Assembly (NCBI RefSeq): GCF_013394795.1
Contig: NZ_JABXYU010000001.1
Span: 1,798,001 to 1,862,000, forward strand
DNA: 64,000 nucleotides
Direction: 5' to 3'
From: Leptotrichia sp. oral taxon 223
GTDB taxonomy: Bacteria > Fusobacteriota > Fusobacteriia > Fusobacteriales > Leptotrichiaceae
Shown here piece by piece: positions 26,980 through 34,901 of the stretch (position 1 is the stretch's first letter; each line of letters begins with the position of its first letter). A program made the position numbers and the translations under genes. The notes beneath the pieces were generated by a model. It saw nothing but the letters and a program-made list of their open reading frames with translations. It was not told where the DNA came from and made no database searches.

Positions 26980-28611
26980 ATGGTGCATGCTATGAAAAAC
27001 AATGGAATTTTTGCAGTATTACAAAAAATAGGTAGGGCTTTTATGCTCCCTATCGCAGTTTTGCCAATGGCGGGGATACTTTTAGGAGTGGGAGGTTCTT
27101 TTACAAATCCCGTCCTTATAAAAACGTATAATTTAACTTTTCTTGAACCAGGAACTCCGTTAAATTATCTTATGCAGTTGTTTTCTAATGTAGGATTGTT
27201 TGTTTTTGCAAATTTACCCTTACTGTTTGCAGTTGGTGTAGCTATAGGGCTTGCAAATAAAAATAAAGAAACTGCTGCTTTATCAGCTGTTTTGGGATTT
27301 TTGCTATTTCACACTATAATAGGGACAATTTTGAGTTTTCAAGGTATAACTGCTGATTCAGTAACTTATGATGCTCTTGTTGGAAAAGGCTTGAGTGAAG
27401 CTGCGGCAAGAGGAACAGCAGCATTATATGCGAAGGAACTTGGAATATTTACATTACAGACAGGTGTGTTTGGTGGTATCGTGTGTGGTATTGTGGCTTC
27501 GGCAATTACAAACAAGTTTTCAGATAAAAAATTACCTGATTATTTGGCATTTTTCAGCGGAAACAGATTTGTGCCAGTTATGACGATAATTTTATTTATT
27601 CCTTTGGCGGCAATATTTCCGTTTATTTGGCCTACAATTTTTATGGGAATTGTAAAAGCTGGAGAAATGTTTGCGGCAACAGGAGCGATAGGAACATTCT
27701 TTTATGGATTTACAATGAGATTGTTAAATGTATTTGGATTACACCATGCTATATATCCTCTGTTCTGGTATACTCAGCTTGGAGGTTATCAGGAAGTGGC
27801 AGGACAGATGGTAGCAGGAGGGCAAAATATATTCTTTGCACAGCTTGCAGATCCAACAGTGAAACATTTTAGTGCAACAGCTACAAAAACAATGACAGGC
27901 GGATTTTTACCTATGATGTTTGGATTACCTGCGGCAGCGCTTGCAATGTACAGAACTGCAGATGATAAAAATAAGGCGGCTATAAAAGGAATATTATTGT
28001 CAGCTGCATTGACATCATTCCTTACAGGAATAACTGAACCAATAGAATTCACTTTCTTATTTGTAGCACCTGCACTATATGTAATTCACGCATTGCTTGA
28101 AGGACTAGCGTATATGCTGATGTATGTGCTTAATGTAGCAGTAGGAATTACATTCTCAAGAGGAATTATAGATTTTACTTTCTTTGGACTTTTACAAGGA
28201 AATGCGAAGACTTCATACTTTTGGATATTAATATTAGGGCCTGTATACGCACTTGTGTACTATTTTGTATTCAAAACATTAATTCTGAAATTTAATATTC
28301 CTACACCAGGTAGAGGAGATTCTGAAAATAAACTTTATACAAGAAAAGATTATAACGAAGCTAAAGGAAATACAGAACTCATAGATGATATAGTGGTTTC
28401 ATTGGGAGGAGCAGAAAATATAGAAAATATAGATGCCTGCATTACAAGACTTAGAGTTACTGTAAAAGATGCTTCAATAGTTGCTGATGATGCAAAATGG
28501 AGAGAATTGCAGGCAAAAGGTGTAATTCGTTCTGGAAAAGGAATTCAAGTAGTATATGGAACTCAAGCTGAAACATATAAAAATCAAATAAGAGAAAAAT
28601 ATAGAATATAA
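26980..28611 (+). CDS. PTS transporter, fused EIIC-EIIB (glucose superfamily)
   Basis: Imports and phosphorylates a sugar. The EIIC part begins LQKIGRAFMLPIAVLPMAGI and has about ten membrane spans, GFTMRLLNVFGLHHAIYPLF and GITEPIEFTFLF, the sugar-binding signature. The EIIB part carries ENIDACITRLRV; its Cys (codon 28438-28440, residue 487 from this start) is phosphorylated. There is no EIIA, so a EIIA must come from elsewhere. Start is either ATG 26980 or ATG 26992; neither has a close ribosome site. Next to nanE, N-acetylmannosamine or another amino sugar is a reasonable guess, but glucose, maltose or GlcNAc remain possible. Confidence 0.88.
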   Translation: MVHAMKNNGIFAVLQKIGRAFMLPIAVLPMAGILLGVGGSFTNPVLIKTYNLTFLEPGTPLNYLMQLFSNVGLFVFANLPLLFAVGVAIGLANKNKETAALSAVLGFLLFHTIIGTILSFQGITADSVTYDALVGKGLSEAAARGTAALYAKELGIFTLQTGVFGGIVCGIVASAITNKFSDKKLPDYLAFFSGNRFVPVMTIILFIPLAAIFPFIWPTIFMGIVKAGEMFAATGAIGTFFYGFTMRLLNVFGLHHAIYPLFWYTQLGGYQEVAGQMVAGGQNIFFAQLADPTVKHFSATATKTMTGGFLPMMFGLPAAALAMYRTADDKNKAAIKGILLSAALTSFLTGITEPIEFTFLFVAPALYVIHALLEGLAYMLMYVLNVAVGITFSRGIIDFTFFGLLQGNAKTSYFWILILGPVYALVYYFVFKTLILKFNIPTPGRGDSENKLYTRKDYNEAKGNTELIDDIVVSLGGAENIENIDACITRLRVTVKDASIVADDAKWRELQAKGVIRSGKGIQVVYGTQAETYKNQIREKYRI

Positions 28612-28716
28612 TTTTTACAAATTTTATTTGTTTTTGGTTTTAAAGTTCAAATTATACAAAAAATTTGATATAATTTTCTCAAGAAATAAAAAATAATTAT
28701 AGACGTGAGGAAATAA

Positions 28717-29547
28717 ATGATTTATTTTATTGGAGGAAAAAAGCAAAGAGAATTTAAGTATTTTGAACTTTTGGAGAAAATTCGGAAAGAAAATATTGGA
28801 ATTAGTGAAAGTTTTTTTGATGTGGATTTAAAGGAAAATGAAAAATTTTTGGAAAAAATAAATATTAATTCCATATTTTCAAGTCAGGAACTGGTTGTGT
28901 TGAAAAGAGCAGAAAAGCTCAAAAATATTGAGGAAATTTTGAAATACATAGCAAATCTTGAGATAGTAAATAAGGAAATTATTATTGATTATGACAAGGA
29001 AGATGGGAAATTTGGAGTAAAATTAAAAAAGTTGCTGGATGAATTTAGTAAAAATAAGCAAATGGAAGTTTTTTTATTTCAGAAGGAAACAGAAGAGGAA
29101 ATACGGGCTTATGTTGTAAATGAACTGAATATAAACGCAAGGGATGTGGCAATGCTTCTTGAAATGATAGGAAACAATCCGTTTAAGGTCAGAAATGAAG
29201 TTGCAAAAATTAAGATTTTTCTGGATGGAGAAAAGTTTGATATTGAAAAAATTAAAAATATTGTGTCTATTGAAAAAGATTATCAAATTTATGAAATGAC
29301 CCGAAACATATTGTTAAACAACCCAGCAGATGTAACGAGATACTTGGAGCAAAAAAAAGAATATATGGGAATCTTGTATTCTCTTTACAATGAACTCGAA
29401 ATAATATACAAAATAAGCTCGTTAAAAATGAAAGGGCGAAAATTCAGTAAAAATTACAACACTTTTAAAATAGAATTTGAAGAAATAAAGGAAATTTTTA
29501 AATCCAATAACAGAATCCCAAATTCCTATGTGATTTTCAAAAAATAG
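28717..29547 (+). CDS. holA: DNA polymerase III delta subunit, ending at a premature stop
   Basis: Clamp-loader subunit that opens the sliding clamp. 276 residues show the family pattern (YFIGGKKQREFKYFELL, IFSSQELVVLKRAEKLKNIE, ARDVAMLLEMIGNNPFKVRNEVAKI, YQIYEMTRNILL). The reading frame ends TTC AAA AAA TAG at 29536-29547, inside the last domain. In the -1 frame the protein continues for 51 codons to 29699, giving 327 residues, close to the usual length. One extra A in the six-A run would restore it. So this is a frameshifted holA, a sequence error, or a slippage site. holA is essential in studied bacteria, so full inactivation would be surprising. Confidence 0.85.
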   Translation: MIYFIGGKKQREFKYFELLEKIRKENIGISESFFDVDLKENEKFLEKININSIFSSQELVVLKRAEKLKNIEEILKYIANLEIVNKEIIIDYDKEDGKFGVKLKKLLDEFSKNKQMEVFLFQKETEEEIRAYVVNELNINARDVAMLLEMIGNNPFKVRNEVAKIKIFLDGEKFDIEKIKNIVSIEKDYQIYEMTRNILLNNPADVTRYLEQKKEYMGILYSLYNELEIIYKISSLKMKGRKFSKNYNTFKIEFEEIKEIFKSNNRIPNSYVIFKK

Positions 29548-29699
29548 AACTCGAACAAAACTACACAAATACCAGTTTAAAAAAATTAGTTTTTAGATGC
29601 TGGGAAATAGAAAAGGATATAAAGACTGGTAAAATAGAAATGGAAACAGGAGTGGAAATGTTAATTATGGAAATTTGCTCATTATTTAGAAAAAAATGA
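29544..29699 (+). other. Out-of-frame C-terminal part of holA
   Basis: In the -1 frame from 29544: IELEQNYTNTSLKKLVF, then CWEIEKDIKTGKIEMETGVE and MLIMEICSLFRKK-stop. This closely resembles the last helices of delta subunits (the (D/E)xxIKTG pattern), so it belongs to the gene before it. Confidence 0.8.
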
Positions 29700-29888
29700 T
29701 TTGAGAAATTGTAAAATATGAACGAATCTAAACATTGAACCGAGATACTTAAATAATTGATTCATAATTAGATTGTTTAAAAGCTGATTTAACTGCAATT
29801 CCATGAAAAATACGGCAGAATTTCAACAAAATAAAATTAAAGAATACGAGTAAAATTTAAAAGTGAACATAAAAGAGGTGTATTTCTA

Positions 29889-30020
29889 ATGGGAATATTA
29901 AAAAAAATATGGGATATGCTGCCAGAAGGACGTCCGATTTGTGTGCCTAAGCCTGAAGCCTGGGGAGTAAAACAGGAAAAAGATAAGGATTTAAAGAAAA
30001 AGATGATGTGGAAAAAGTAA
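29889..30020 (+). CDS. Small basic protein of unknown function (43 residues)
   Basis: Starts MGILKKIWDMLPEGRPICVP, then KPEAWGVKQEK and a Lys-rich end. AGAGGTG lies 9 bases before the ATG, and a hairpin with a T-rich end follows the stop, so it reads as a real, separately terminated gene. The start suggests an amphipathic helix, and the rest is strongly basic. I recognise no family. Confidence 0.65.
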   Translation: MGILKKIWDMLPEGRPICVPKPEAWGVKQEKDKDLKKKMMWKK

Positions 30021-30081
30021 AAAAATAAAGTTTTTTGTAAAATTAAGTTTTAATATAAACTGATTATTGTAAGAAAATAAT

Positions 30082-30115
30082 GAAAGAGGGTATATTTAGA
30101 CACTCTCTTTTTCAT
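30082..30115 (+). terminator. Probable terminator after the 43-residue gene
   Basis: GAAAGAGGGT pairs imperfectly with ACACTCTCTTTTTC and ends T-rich. Confidence 0.55.
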
Positions 30116-30129
30116 TTTATAGGAATTTT

Positions 30130-30243
30130 GATACTAAATCTCGTTTAAAAATAGGAATAATTTTTTATAATAAGGTTGTTTGATAATTGATTAATAAATA
30201 TTTTTTCTTTTTTACTTTCACAGGATTGCTCATTGCTGTTTCA
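30130..30243 (-). repeat. Structured intergenic repeat, copy F (decayed)
   Basis: GATACTAAATCTCGTTTAAA at the left matches the end of copy C, followed by the ATTGATTAATAAATATTTTTT tail motif (reversed) and GGATTGCTCATTGCTG, the loop and one arm of the second hairpin. The other arm and the long stem are lost. The rest of the gap to 30380 holds only a TATAAT-like box near 30303. Confidence 0.6.
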
Positions 30244-30380
30244 GTAAAGGTTTGAAAATCTAGAAACATAAAGCAGAAATATACAATTATAGAGAAATAT
30301 GGTATAATAAAAAAAATATATAGCAAGTTAAATATTATGAGTACAAATGAATGTAAAAAATATTTAAGAAAGGATAATTT

Positions 30381-31364
30381 ATGTTTTTAAAAGTAGTTCA
30401 AAATTTTTGGTATAGTTCAGTAATGAAAATATCAAAAATTATTTTTGTATTTTCCATTTTTTCCCTGCTCCTTTCCTGTATTGATCTTAGGAGTGACAAA
30501 GATCTAAAAGAAAAAGAATTTAATCGGATACATAATTTTTTTAAGTCAGAATATAACTTGATATTGAGCAAAGAAGATTTTGATATAAATATGGAAGTCT
30601 ACTATAAGCCTTTTTCAAAAGGTAGAGCTTTTCTTCTGAAACCAAAAAAATCTATAGAATATAAGTCAAAATATTTTAAAAATATTACAAATTTAGAATG
30701 GGTAAATGAAGGTAAGGATTGGGATTTATCTTTGTGGAATGAAGAAACTATGAGAATATTCACATTTCCTCTTGAAAATGATGATAAAAGATCTGAGATT
30801 CCTTTTTTTAATAAAAAATACAGTTATAATTTCTTTAAGATAATAGATTATCTTGGACTTAGGCCATATATATTAAATAATTTAATCTATGATAAATCAA
30901 AAGGAAATGATTTTGAAAAAATAGAAAAAATATTTGATAAATATCGAGACATAGGGTATAGTGCTATAAATAATCAATGGGAATGTGGATTCTGGGATTT
31001 AGATAAAAATGAAAATATTGAAAAAACTGTAAGTTTTATATATGTTCAAGATAGAAAATGTATCATAGAAGAAAAAAATCCTAAACCTGATAATGAAAAA
31101 TATTCTTTAGAAGAAGTAGAGAAGTATGGTAAAAAATTTAAAGAATATTTTAGCCAAGAAAGATATTTGGAGAAAATAGATTGGCTTGAATTTATGAAGT
31201 TTAATAATATAACTCCAATATTAGTATTTAGTTTACCTGAAAATTTAACAAGAGAAGATGCAGAAAAAATAAGAAATAAAATTACTAAATACTATAATAA
31301 AAAAGATTTTATCATAGCATTATATGGAAAAAATAAAGACTATGGAATTTATTATATTTGGTAA
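30381..31364 (+). CDS. Lipoprotein of unknown function
   Basis: A 327-residue protein. ATG 30381 has AAAGGA 8 bases upstream; an alternative ATG at 30423 would give a more standard signal peptide (MKISKIIFVFSIFSLLLSC) with lipobox LLSC. The mature part is charged and without recognised domain; Cys and Trp are clustered in NNQWECGFWDLD. It is followed 31 bases later by a second lipoprotein and then by a toxin/immunity remnant region, so it may belong to the same accessory island. Confidence 0.7.
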   Translation: MFLKVVQNFWYSSVMKISKIIFVFSIFSLLLSCIDLRSDKDLKEKEFNRIHNFFKSEYNLILSKEDFDINMEVYYKPFSKGRAFLLKPKKSIEYKSKYFKNITNLEWVNEGKDWDLSLWNEETMRIFTFPLENDDKRSEIPFFNKKYSYNFFKIIDYLGLRPYILNNLIYDKSKGNDFEKIEKIFDKYRDIGYSAINNQWECGFWDLDKNENIEKTVSFIYVQDRKCIIEEKNPKPDNEKYSLEEVEKYGKKFKEYFSQERYLEKIDWLEFMKFNNITPILVFSLPENLTREDAEKIRNKITKYYNKKDFIIALYGKNKDYGIYYIW

Positions 31365-31395
31365 AAAACAGAAAACTTAAGAAAGAGAGCAGTAT

Positions 31396-31941
31396 ATGAA
31401 TTTAAAAAGAATTTTATTCATTTTATTTCTAGGATTATATTTATTATCTTGCGGAAATAAAACAAAATCAGAAGAAAATAAGCAGGAAGAAAATCAGAAA
31501 AATGTTGAAAATACTGAAAAAAGTACAGAGAACAGATATGGAAGCAATTTGGTAGGTTATGTCACAAAACCAAATGATTGGATGGAATTTGAAGATCCAG
31601 ATTCATCAGTAAATGCTGTTCAGCTTTCAATAGATCCTGTAAATATTATAACACTAGATATTGTTGGAGTGAATGGAAATTCAACGGTTGAGAAAGCAGT
31701 GTTACTAACTAAAAAAAGATATTTGAATCTTGGAATATCATTAGAAAATATAAGTGAAAAAAATATAGAAATAAATGGCTATAAAGGGAAACAAGTAACT
31801 ATAAAAATTCCAGATGGAAGAGTGTTAATAGTAAATTATATCGAGGATAATGGAAATATTTATTATATTTCTCAAGAAGGATTGCCTAAATATCAAAATG
31901 AACTGACTAAAGTAGTTAATACTTGGCGTCCTGACAAATAG
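31396..31941 (+). CDS. Lipoprotein of unknown function
   Basis: 181 residues: signal peptide with lipobox LLSC (FILFLGLYLLSCGNK), a Lys/Glu/Asn-rich linker of about 30 residues, and a compact domain that ends TKVVNTWRPDK. The shape (short alpha/beta domain after a linker) recalls PsbP/DcrB-like lipoproteins, but this is only a resemblance. AAGAGAG precedes the ATG. A strong terminator follows. Confidence 0.75.
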   Translation: MNLKRILFILFLGLYLLSCGNKTKSEENKQEENQKNVENTEKSTENRYGSNLVGYVTKPNDWMEFEDPDSSVNAVQLSIDPVNIITLDIVGVNGNSTVEKAVLLTKKRYLNLGISLENISEKNIEINGYKGKQVTIKIPDGRVLIVNYIEDNGNIYYISQEGLPKYQNELTKVVNTWRPDK

Positions 31942-31977
31942 AATATAGATGATATAAAACTTAAAGTAAGAGATAAG

Positions 31978-32017
31978 CTCAAATTTCTTGTACTAACCTA
32001 TGAGAAATTTGAGTTTT
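31978..32017 (+). terminator. Rho-independent terminator
   Basis: Perfect 11-bp stem CTCAAATTTCT / AGAAATTTGAG with a 14-nt loop, then TTTT. Confidence 0.85.
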
Positions 32018-32084
32018 CTGCTAACTGTCTTCAGTATTTCATAGCAAAGCGGCTTCACTAACCTGAGGCTGCTTTACCATAAAA

Positions 32085-32484
32085 TATTGAAAATCATACG
32101 CATTATGCAACAGCATTAAGTACAACTAATTGTTTTAATACAATATTAAATCAATCGTCTGTATTAACACCAAAATATCCGATTACTGTTTATAATCCTG
32201 GATTTGTAACAGTACAAGTAAGCGAACACCTAAACGAGAAAATGACGCCTAAAGAATTTAGAGACTGGTATAATGATCCTAAAAATTATAGATTTGAAAC
32301 ATCGCACACTAATAGAAGTCATGCATATGAAAACATAACAACTCCGTTATTACCTCAATTTAATTCGCCAGCAATACCTCTATTAGAATACAAAACAGTA
32401 CCATTATTAGAATATAAGCCAGATTATATAAATAATATACAAAATATAATTCAAAAACAACAAATGAAAATACCTATAAAATAA
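32085..32484 (+). pseudogene. Truncated polymorphic-toxin C-terminal tail (GH-E/HNH-type nuclease-like)
   Basis: An open frame without a start runs from after a TAA near 32082; the first ATG is at 32242. It reads ALSTTNCFNTILNQSS, VLTPKYPITVYNPGF and then MTPKEFRDWYNDPKNYRFE and TNRSHAYE. The last two blocks match the end of GH-E/HNH-endonuclease-VII-like toxin domains, which end in an NRSHxxE box. The conserved GH motif that normally lies just before is missing, and there is no delivery domain, so this is a displaced or degraded toxin tip. An ankyrin-type gene, the usual immunity position, follows 18 bases later. Confidence 0.65.
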
Positions 32485-32502
32485 TAGGAAGGGGATATCA
32501 AA

Positions 32503-33054
32503 ATGTCAAAATATAAAACAATATGGGCAGCAGTAAGATTTGGAACATTAAAAGATGTTATAGAAATATTCAAAAAAGGAGATGAAAAAATTGGAGATGC
32601 ATCAGGAGATAGTATATTATTTCATGCATTAGCAAATACTAATAGCATTGCACGTTATGAAATTACTAATTTTTTAATAAATAAAGGAGCTGATGTTAAA
32701 GTAGTAACAGAAGATGGGATGAGTTTGTTCTTTCCATTATTTTATTACGGACGACGAGATATAATAAAAATGACAATATTGTGTAAAACATTATTGGAAA
32801 AAGGTGCAGATATAACAACAATATATAAGAAAGAGAAAACGGTTTCATTCAAAGGATTATTTAATATCGGCACCCCTGAAATAGAAATGTTACCGTTATA
32901 CCAACTGATATTTTCTCAACCAGGACTTCCTCTTTTAGTAAAAGATAAATGGGGACTAACAGTAATTGAATTTGCGAGAAGGTTTAATAGACCAATAGCA
33001 GTACAAATGATGGAAGATTATGTAAAAAAATATAATTTGCAAGAAGAAAATTAG
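32503..33054 (+). CDS. Ankyrin-repeat protein, probable immunity protein (copy 1)
   Basis: 183 residues with ankyrin-like units (ITNFLINKGADVKVVTEDGM, CKTLLEKGADITTIYKK, DKWGLTVIEFARRFNRPIAV). Ankyrin-repeat immunity proteins are known for polymorphic toxins, and this gene sits directly behind a toxin-tail remnant with its own AGGAAGGGG site, so an immunity role is the best inference. It is one of two tandem copies offset by exactly 898 bases. Confidence 0.75.
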   Translation: MSKYKTIWAAVRFGTLKDVIEIFKKGDEKIGDASGDSILFHALANTNSIARYEITNFLINKGADVKVVTEDGMSLFFPLFYYGRRDIIKMTILCKTLLEKGADITTIYKKEKTVSFKGLFNIGTPEIEMLPLYQLIFSQPGLPLLVKDKWGLTVIEFARRFNRPIAVQMMEDYVKKYNLQEEN

Positions 33055-33283
33055 AGTACTTAATAATCATTGTTATAAAAGTATATATTAGAATGGGTGT
33101 GTAAAAATTTTTGTGTAAACCTCTAAATAATATATGGTAAAATAACTGTATAATATTTGGAGGTTTTTGTTATGGCTAAAAAGAAATCTGTCTGTTAAAA
33201 TATAGTTATAGAAATATTTAATAATCTGAACAGAAAAAGTGAAAGTTGCTTATAAATGGAGGTTTAAAGCAAGGTGTAGAAAA
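33055..33283 (+). mobile_element. Possible insertion-sequence left-end remnant
   Basis: GGGTGTGTAAAAATTTTTGTG (33095-33115), then TATAAT at 33149-33154, TTGGAGG and ATG at 33172 opening MAKKKSVC-stop. This order (end repeat, promoter, start of a basic protein) resembles the left end of an IS256-like element cut off after a few codons. It lies in the duplicated unit between the two toxin-tail copies. Confidence 0.4.
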
Positions 33284-33382
33284 GAATATAAAACAGTACC
33301 ATTATTAGAATATAAGCCAGATTATATAAATAATATAGAAAATATAATTCAAAAACAACAAATGAAAATACCTACAAAATAA
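33283..33382 (+). pseudogene. Duplicated end of the toxin-tail remnant
   Basis: Nearly identical to 32385-32484 (encoding KTVPLLEYKPDYINN and IIQKQQMKIP, then stop). Only the last 30 or so codons are present, placed 18 bases before the second ankyrin gene. Confidence 0.7.
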
Positions 33383-33400
33383 TAGGAAGGAGATATCAAA

Positions 33401-33952
33401 ATGTCAGAATACAGAACGGCATCAACAGCAGCAATGTTAGGAACATATGAAGAATTTTTAAAAATATTTAAAGAAGGAGATCAAAATGAAATAAGTCCAT
33501 CAGGACGAAGTTTACTTTTCACAGCATTATGTAATACAAAATCAAAAGAAAGATATAAAATAGCAAATTTTCTAATAAATAAAGGAGCAGATGTTAAAAT
33601 AATAACAGAAGATGGAATGAGCATGTTTTTTCCTTTATTTTCTTATGGACGACAAGATATAGTAAAAACTACAATTTTATGTAAAACGTTATTGGAAAAA
33701 GGAGCAGATATAACAGTAATGCATAAGAAAGAGAAAACAGTTTCATTCAAAATGTTGTTTAACATCGGTACTCCTGAAATGGAAATGTTACCACTATATC
33801 AACTGATATTTTCTCAACCAGGACTTCCTCTTCTAGCAAAGGACAAATGGGGATTAACAGTAATTGAATTTGCGAGAAGATCTAATAGACTGATAGCAGT
33901 GAAAATGATGGAAGACTATGTAAAGAAATATAACCTGAAAGAAGACAGTTAG
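33401..33952 (+). CDS. Ankyrin-repeat protein, probable immunity protein (copy 2)
   Basis: 183 residues, same length as copy 1 with no insertions or deletions. The first 60 residues or so differ a great deal (MSEYRTASTAAMLGTYEEF against MSKYKTIWAAVRFGTLKDV), while from about FLINKGADVK to the end the two are almost the same. Such a split, variable N-terminal half and fixed C-terminal half, fits immunity proteins changing specificity. It has an AGGAAGGAG site and follows a copy of the toxin-tail end. Confidence 0.75.
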   Translation: MSEYRTASTAAMLGTYEEFLKIFKEGDQNEISPSGRSLLFTALCNTKSKERYKIANFLINKGADVKIITEDGMSMFFPLFSYGRQDIVKTTILCKTLLEKGADITVMHKKEKTVSFKMLFNIGTPEMEMLPLYQLIFSQPGLPLLAKDKWGLTVIEFARRSNRLIAVKMMEDYVKKYNLKEDS

Positions 33953-34110
33953 AATTTTTAGATAACCATTGTTGTAAAAGACAGCGGTTATTTTTTTTAT
34001 ATTGCATATAATTTGAGTTTTTAAAACAATTTTTTATCCAATAAATTTTATAAAAATATTCATTTATAATAATTCTAGTAAAAAAGTAGTAATAAAATTT
34101 TAAAATAAAC

Positions 34111-34156
34111 TTGACAGTGGTAAGATTTGGGTGTATAATCTTTACAGTGATAAGAT
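34111..34156 (+). promoter_or_regulatory. Consensus promoter with direct-repeat operator of the TetR gene
   Basis: TTGACA (34111-34116), 17 bases, TATAAT (34134-34139). ACAGTGGTAAGAT at 34114-34126 and ACAGTGATAAGAT at 34144-34156 are direct repeats 30 bp apart; the first overlaps the -35 and the second lies just after the -10. Likely self-repression site. Confidence 0.75.
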
Positions 34157-34181
34157 AGTGAAAGTTAGGGGGAATTTAAAT

Positions 34182-34784
34182 ATGGAAAAAACTAAAAAAA
34201 GTTATCATCATGGAAATTTACGGGAAGAATTGATTGAAAAAGGGATAGAGATGATAAATGAAGTAGGGGAAGAAAAATTATCTTTAAGAAAAGTGGCTAA
34301 AATGTGTGGGGTAAGTAATGCGGCACCGTATACATATTTTAAGAAAAAAAGTGATTTACTTTACGCAATGAGTGATTATATCTGGGGAATATTGGCAGCG
34401 GAACTGGATAAAACAAGGAAAAGATATGAAAATCAAGAGGATTTATTGGTAAAATTAGGAAAAACATATGTTATGTTTTTTTGTGGAAATCATAGATATT
34501 ATCATTTTATAATTTCAAGAAAAAATATGAAAATAGATTTATTCTCAAAGTTTTCAAAAATAGAAAATAATAATGAAAAAGCATTTAGTATATTAAAAAT
34601 TGAGGCAATGAAAATACTTGAAAAAATGGGAGTACCAAATCAGGCTATACAAGATAAAATTGTGGCAATGTGGGCGTTGGTACAAGGATTAACAACAATA
34701 ATGATTACAAATGATATAAAGTATTCTGAAAGCTGGGAAGAGAAAATAGAGGAGATAATAAAATCAGTTTGTATAGCAAAGTAA
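34182..34784 (+). CDS. TetR-family transcriptional regulator
   Basis: 200 residues from ATG 34182, which follows AGGGGG; earlier in-frame starts lie inside the promoter. The N-terminal helix-turn-helix is LSLRKVAKMCGVSNAAPYTY followed by FKKKSDLLYAM, the TetR signature. The C-terminal ligand domain has WALVQGLTTIMI. It reads towards two flavodoxin-like genes that it probably controls, with repeats at its own promoter suggesting autoregulation. The inducer is unknown. Confidence 0.92.
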   Translation: MEKTKKSYHHGNLREELIEKGIEMINEVGEEKLSLRKVAKMCGVSNAAPYTYFKKKSDLLYAMSDYIWGILAAELDKTRKRYENQEDLLVKLGKTYVMFFCGNHRYYHFIISRKNMKIDLFSKFSKIENNNEKAFSILKIEAMKILEKMGVPNQAIQDKIVAMWALVQGLTTIMITNDIKYSESWEEKIEEIIKSVCIAK

Positions 34785-34901
34785 TCTTAAAAGAGAATTG
34801 AAAAGTTGCTAGTTGTTGTATGAGTTTGAATCTTAAATTTGATTAACATTTAGCAGTTAAATTTTAGATAGATTTTAATATATCTATGGAAGGTGAGAAA
34901 T

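Noticed and set aside
29536-29547. Programmed -1 frameshift in holA
   Set aside because: C-AAA-AAA is a weak slippery site and six A residues are few for transcript slippage; without a clear stimulatory structure, error or mutation is more likely, so it is listed only as an open question.
29700-29888. Possible gene between holA and the 43-residue gene
   Set aside because: Only very short frames such as the 16-codon one from about 29802 are present, without ribosome sites.
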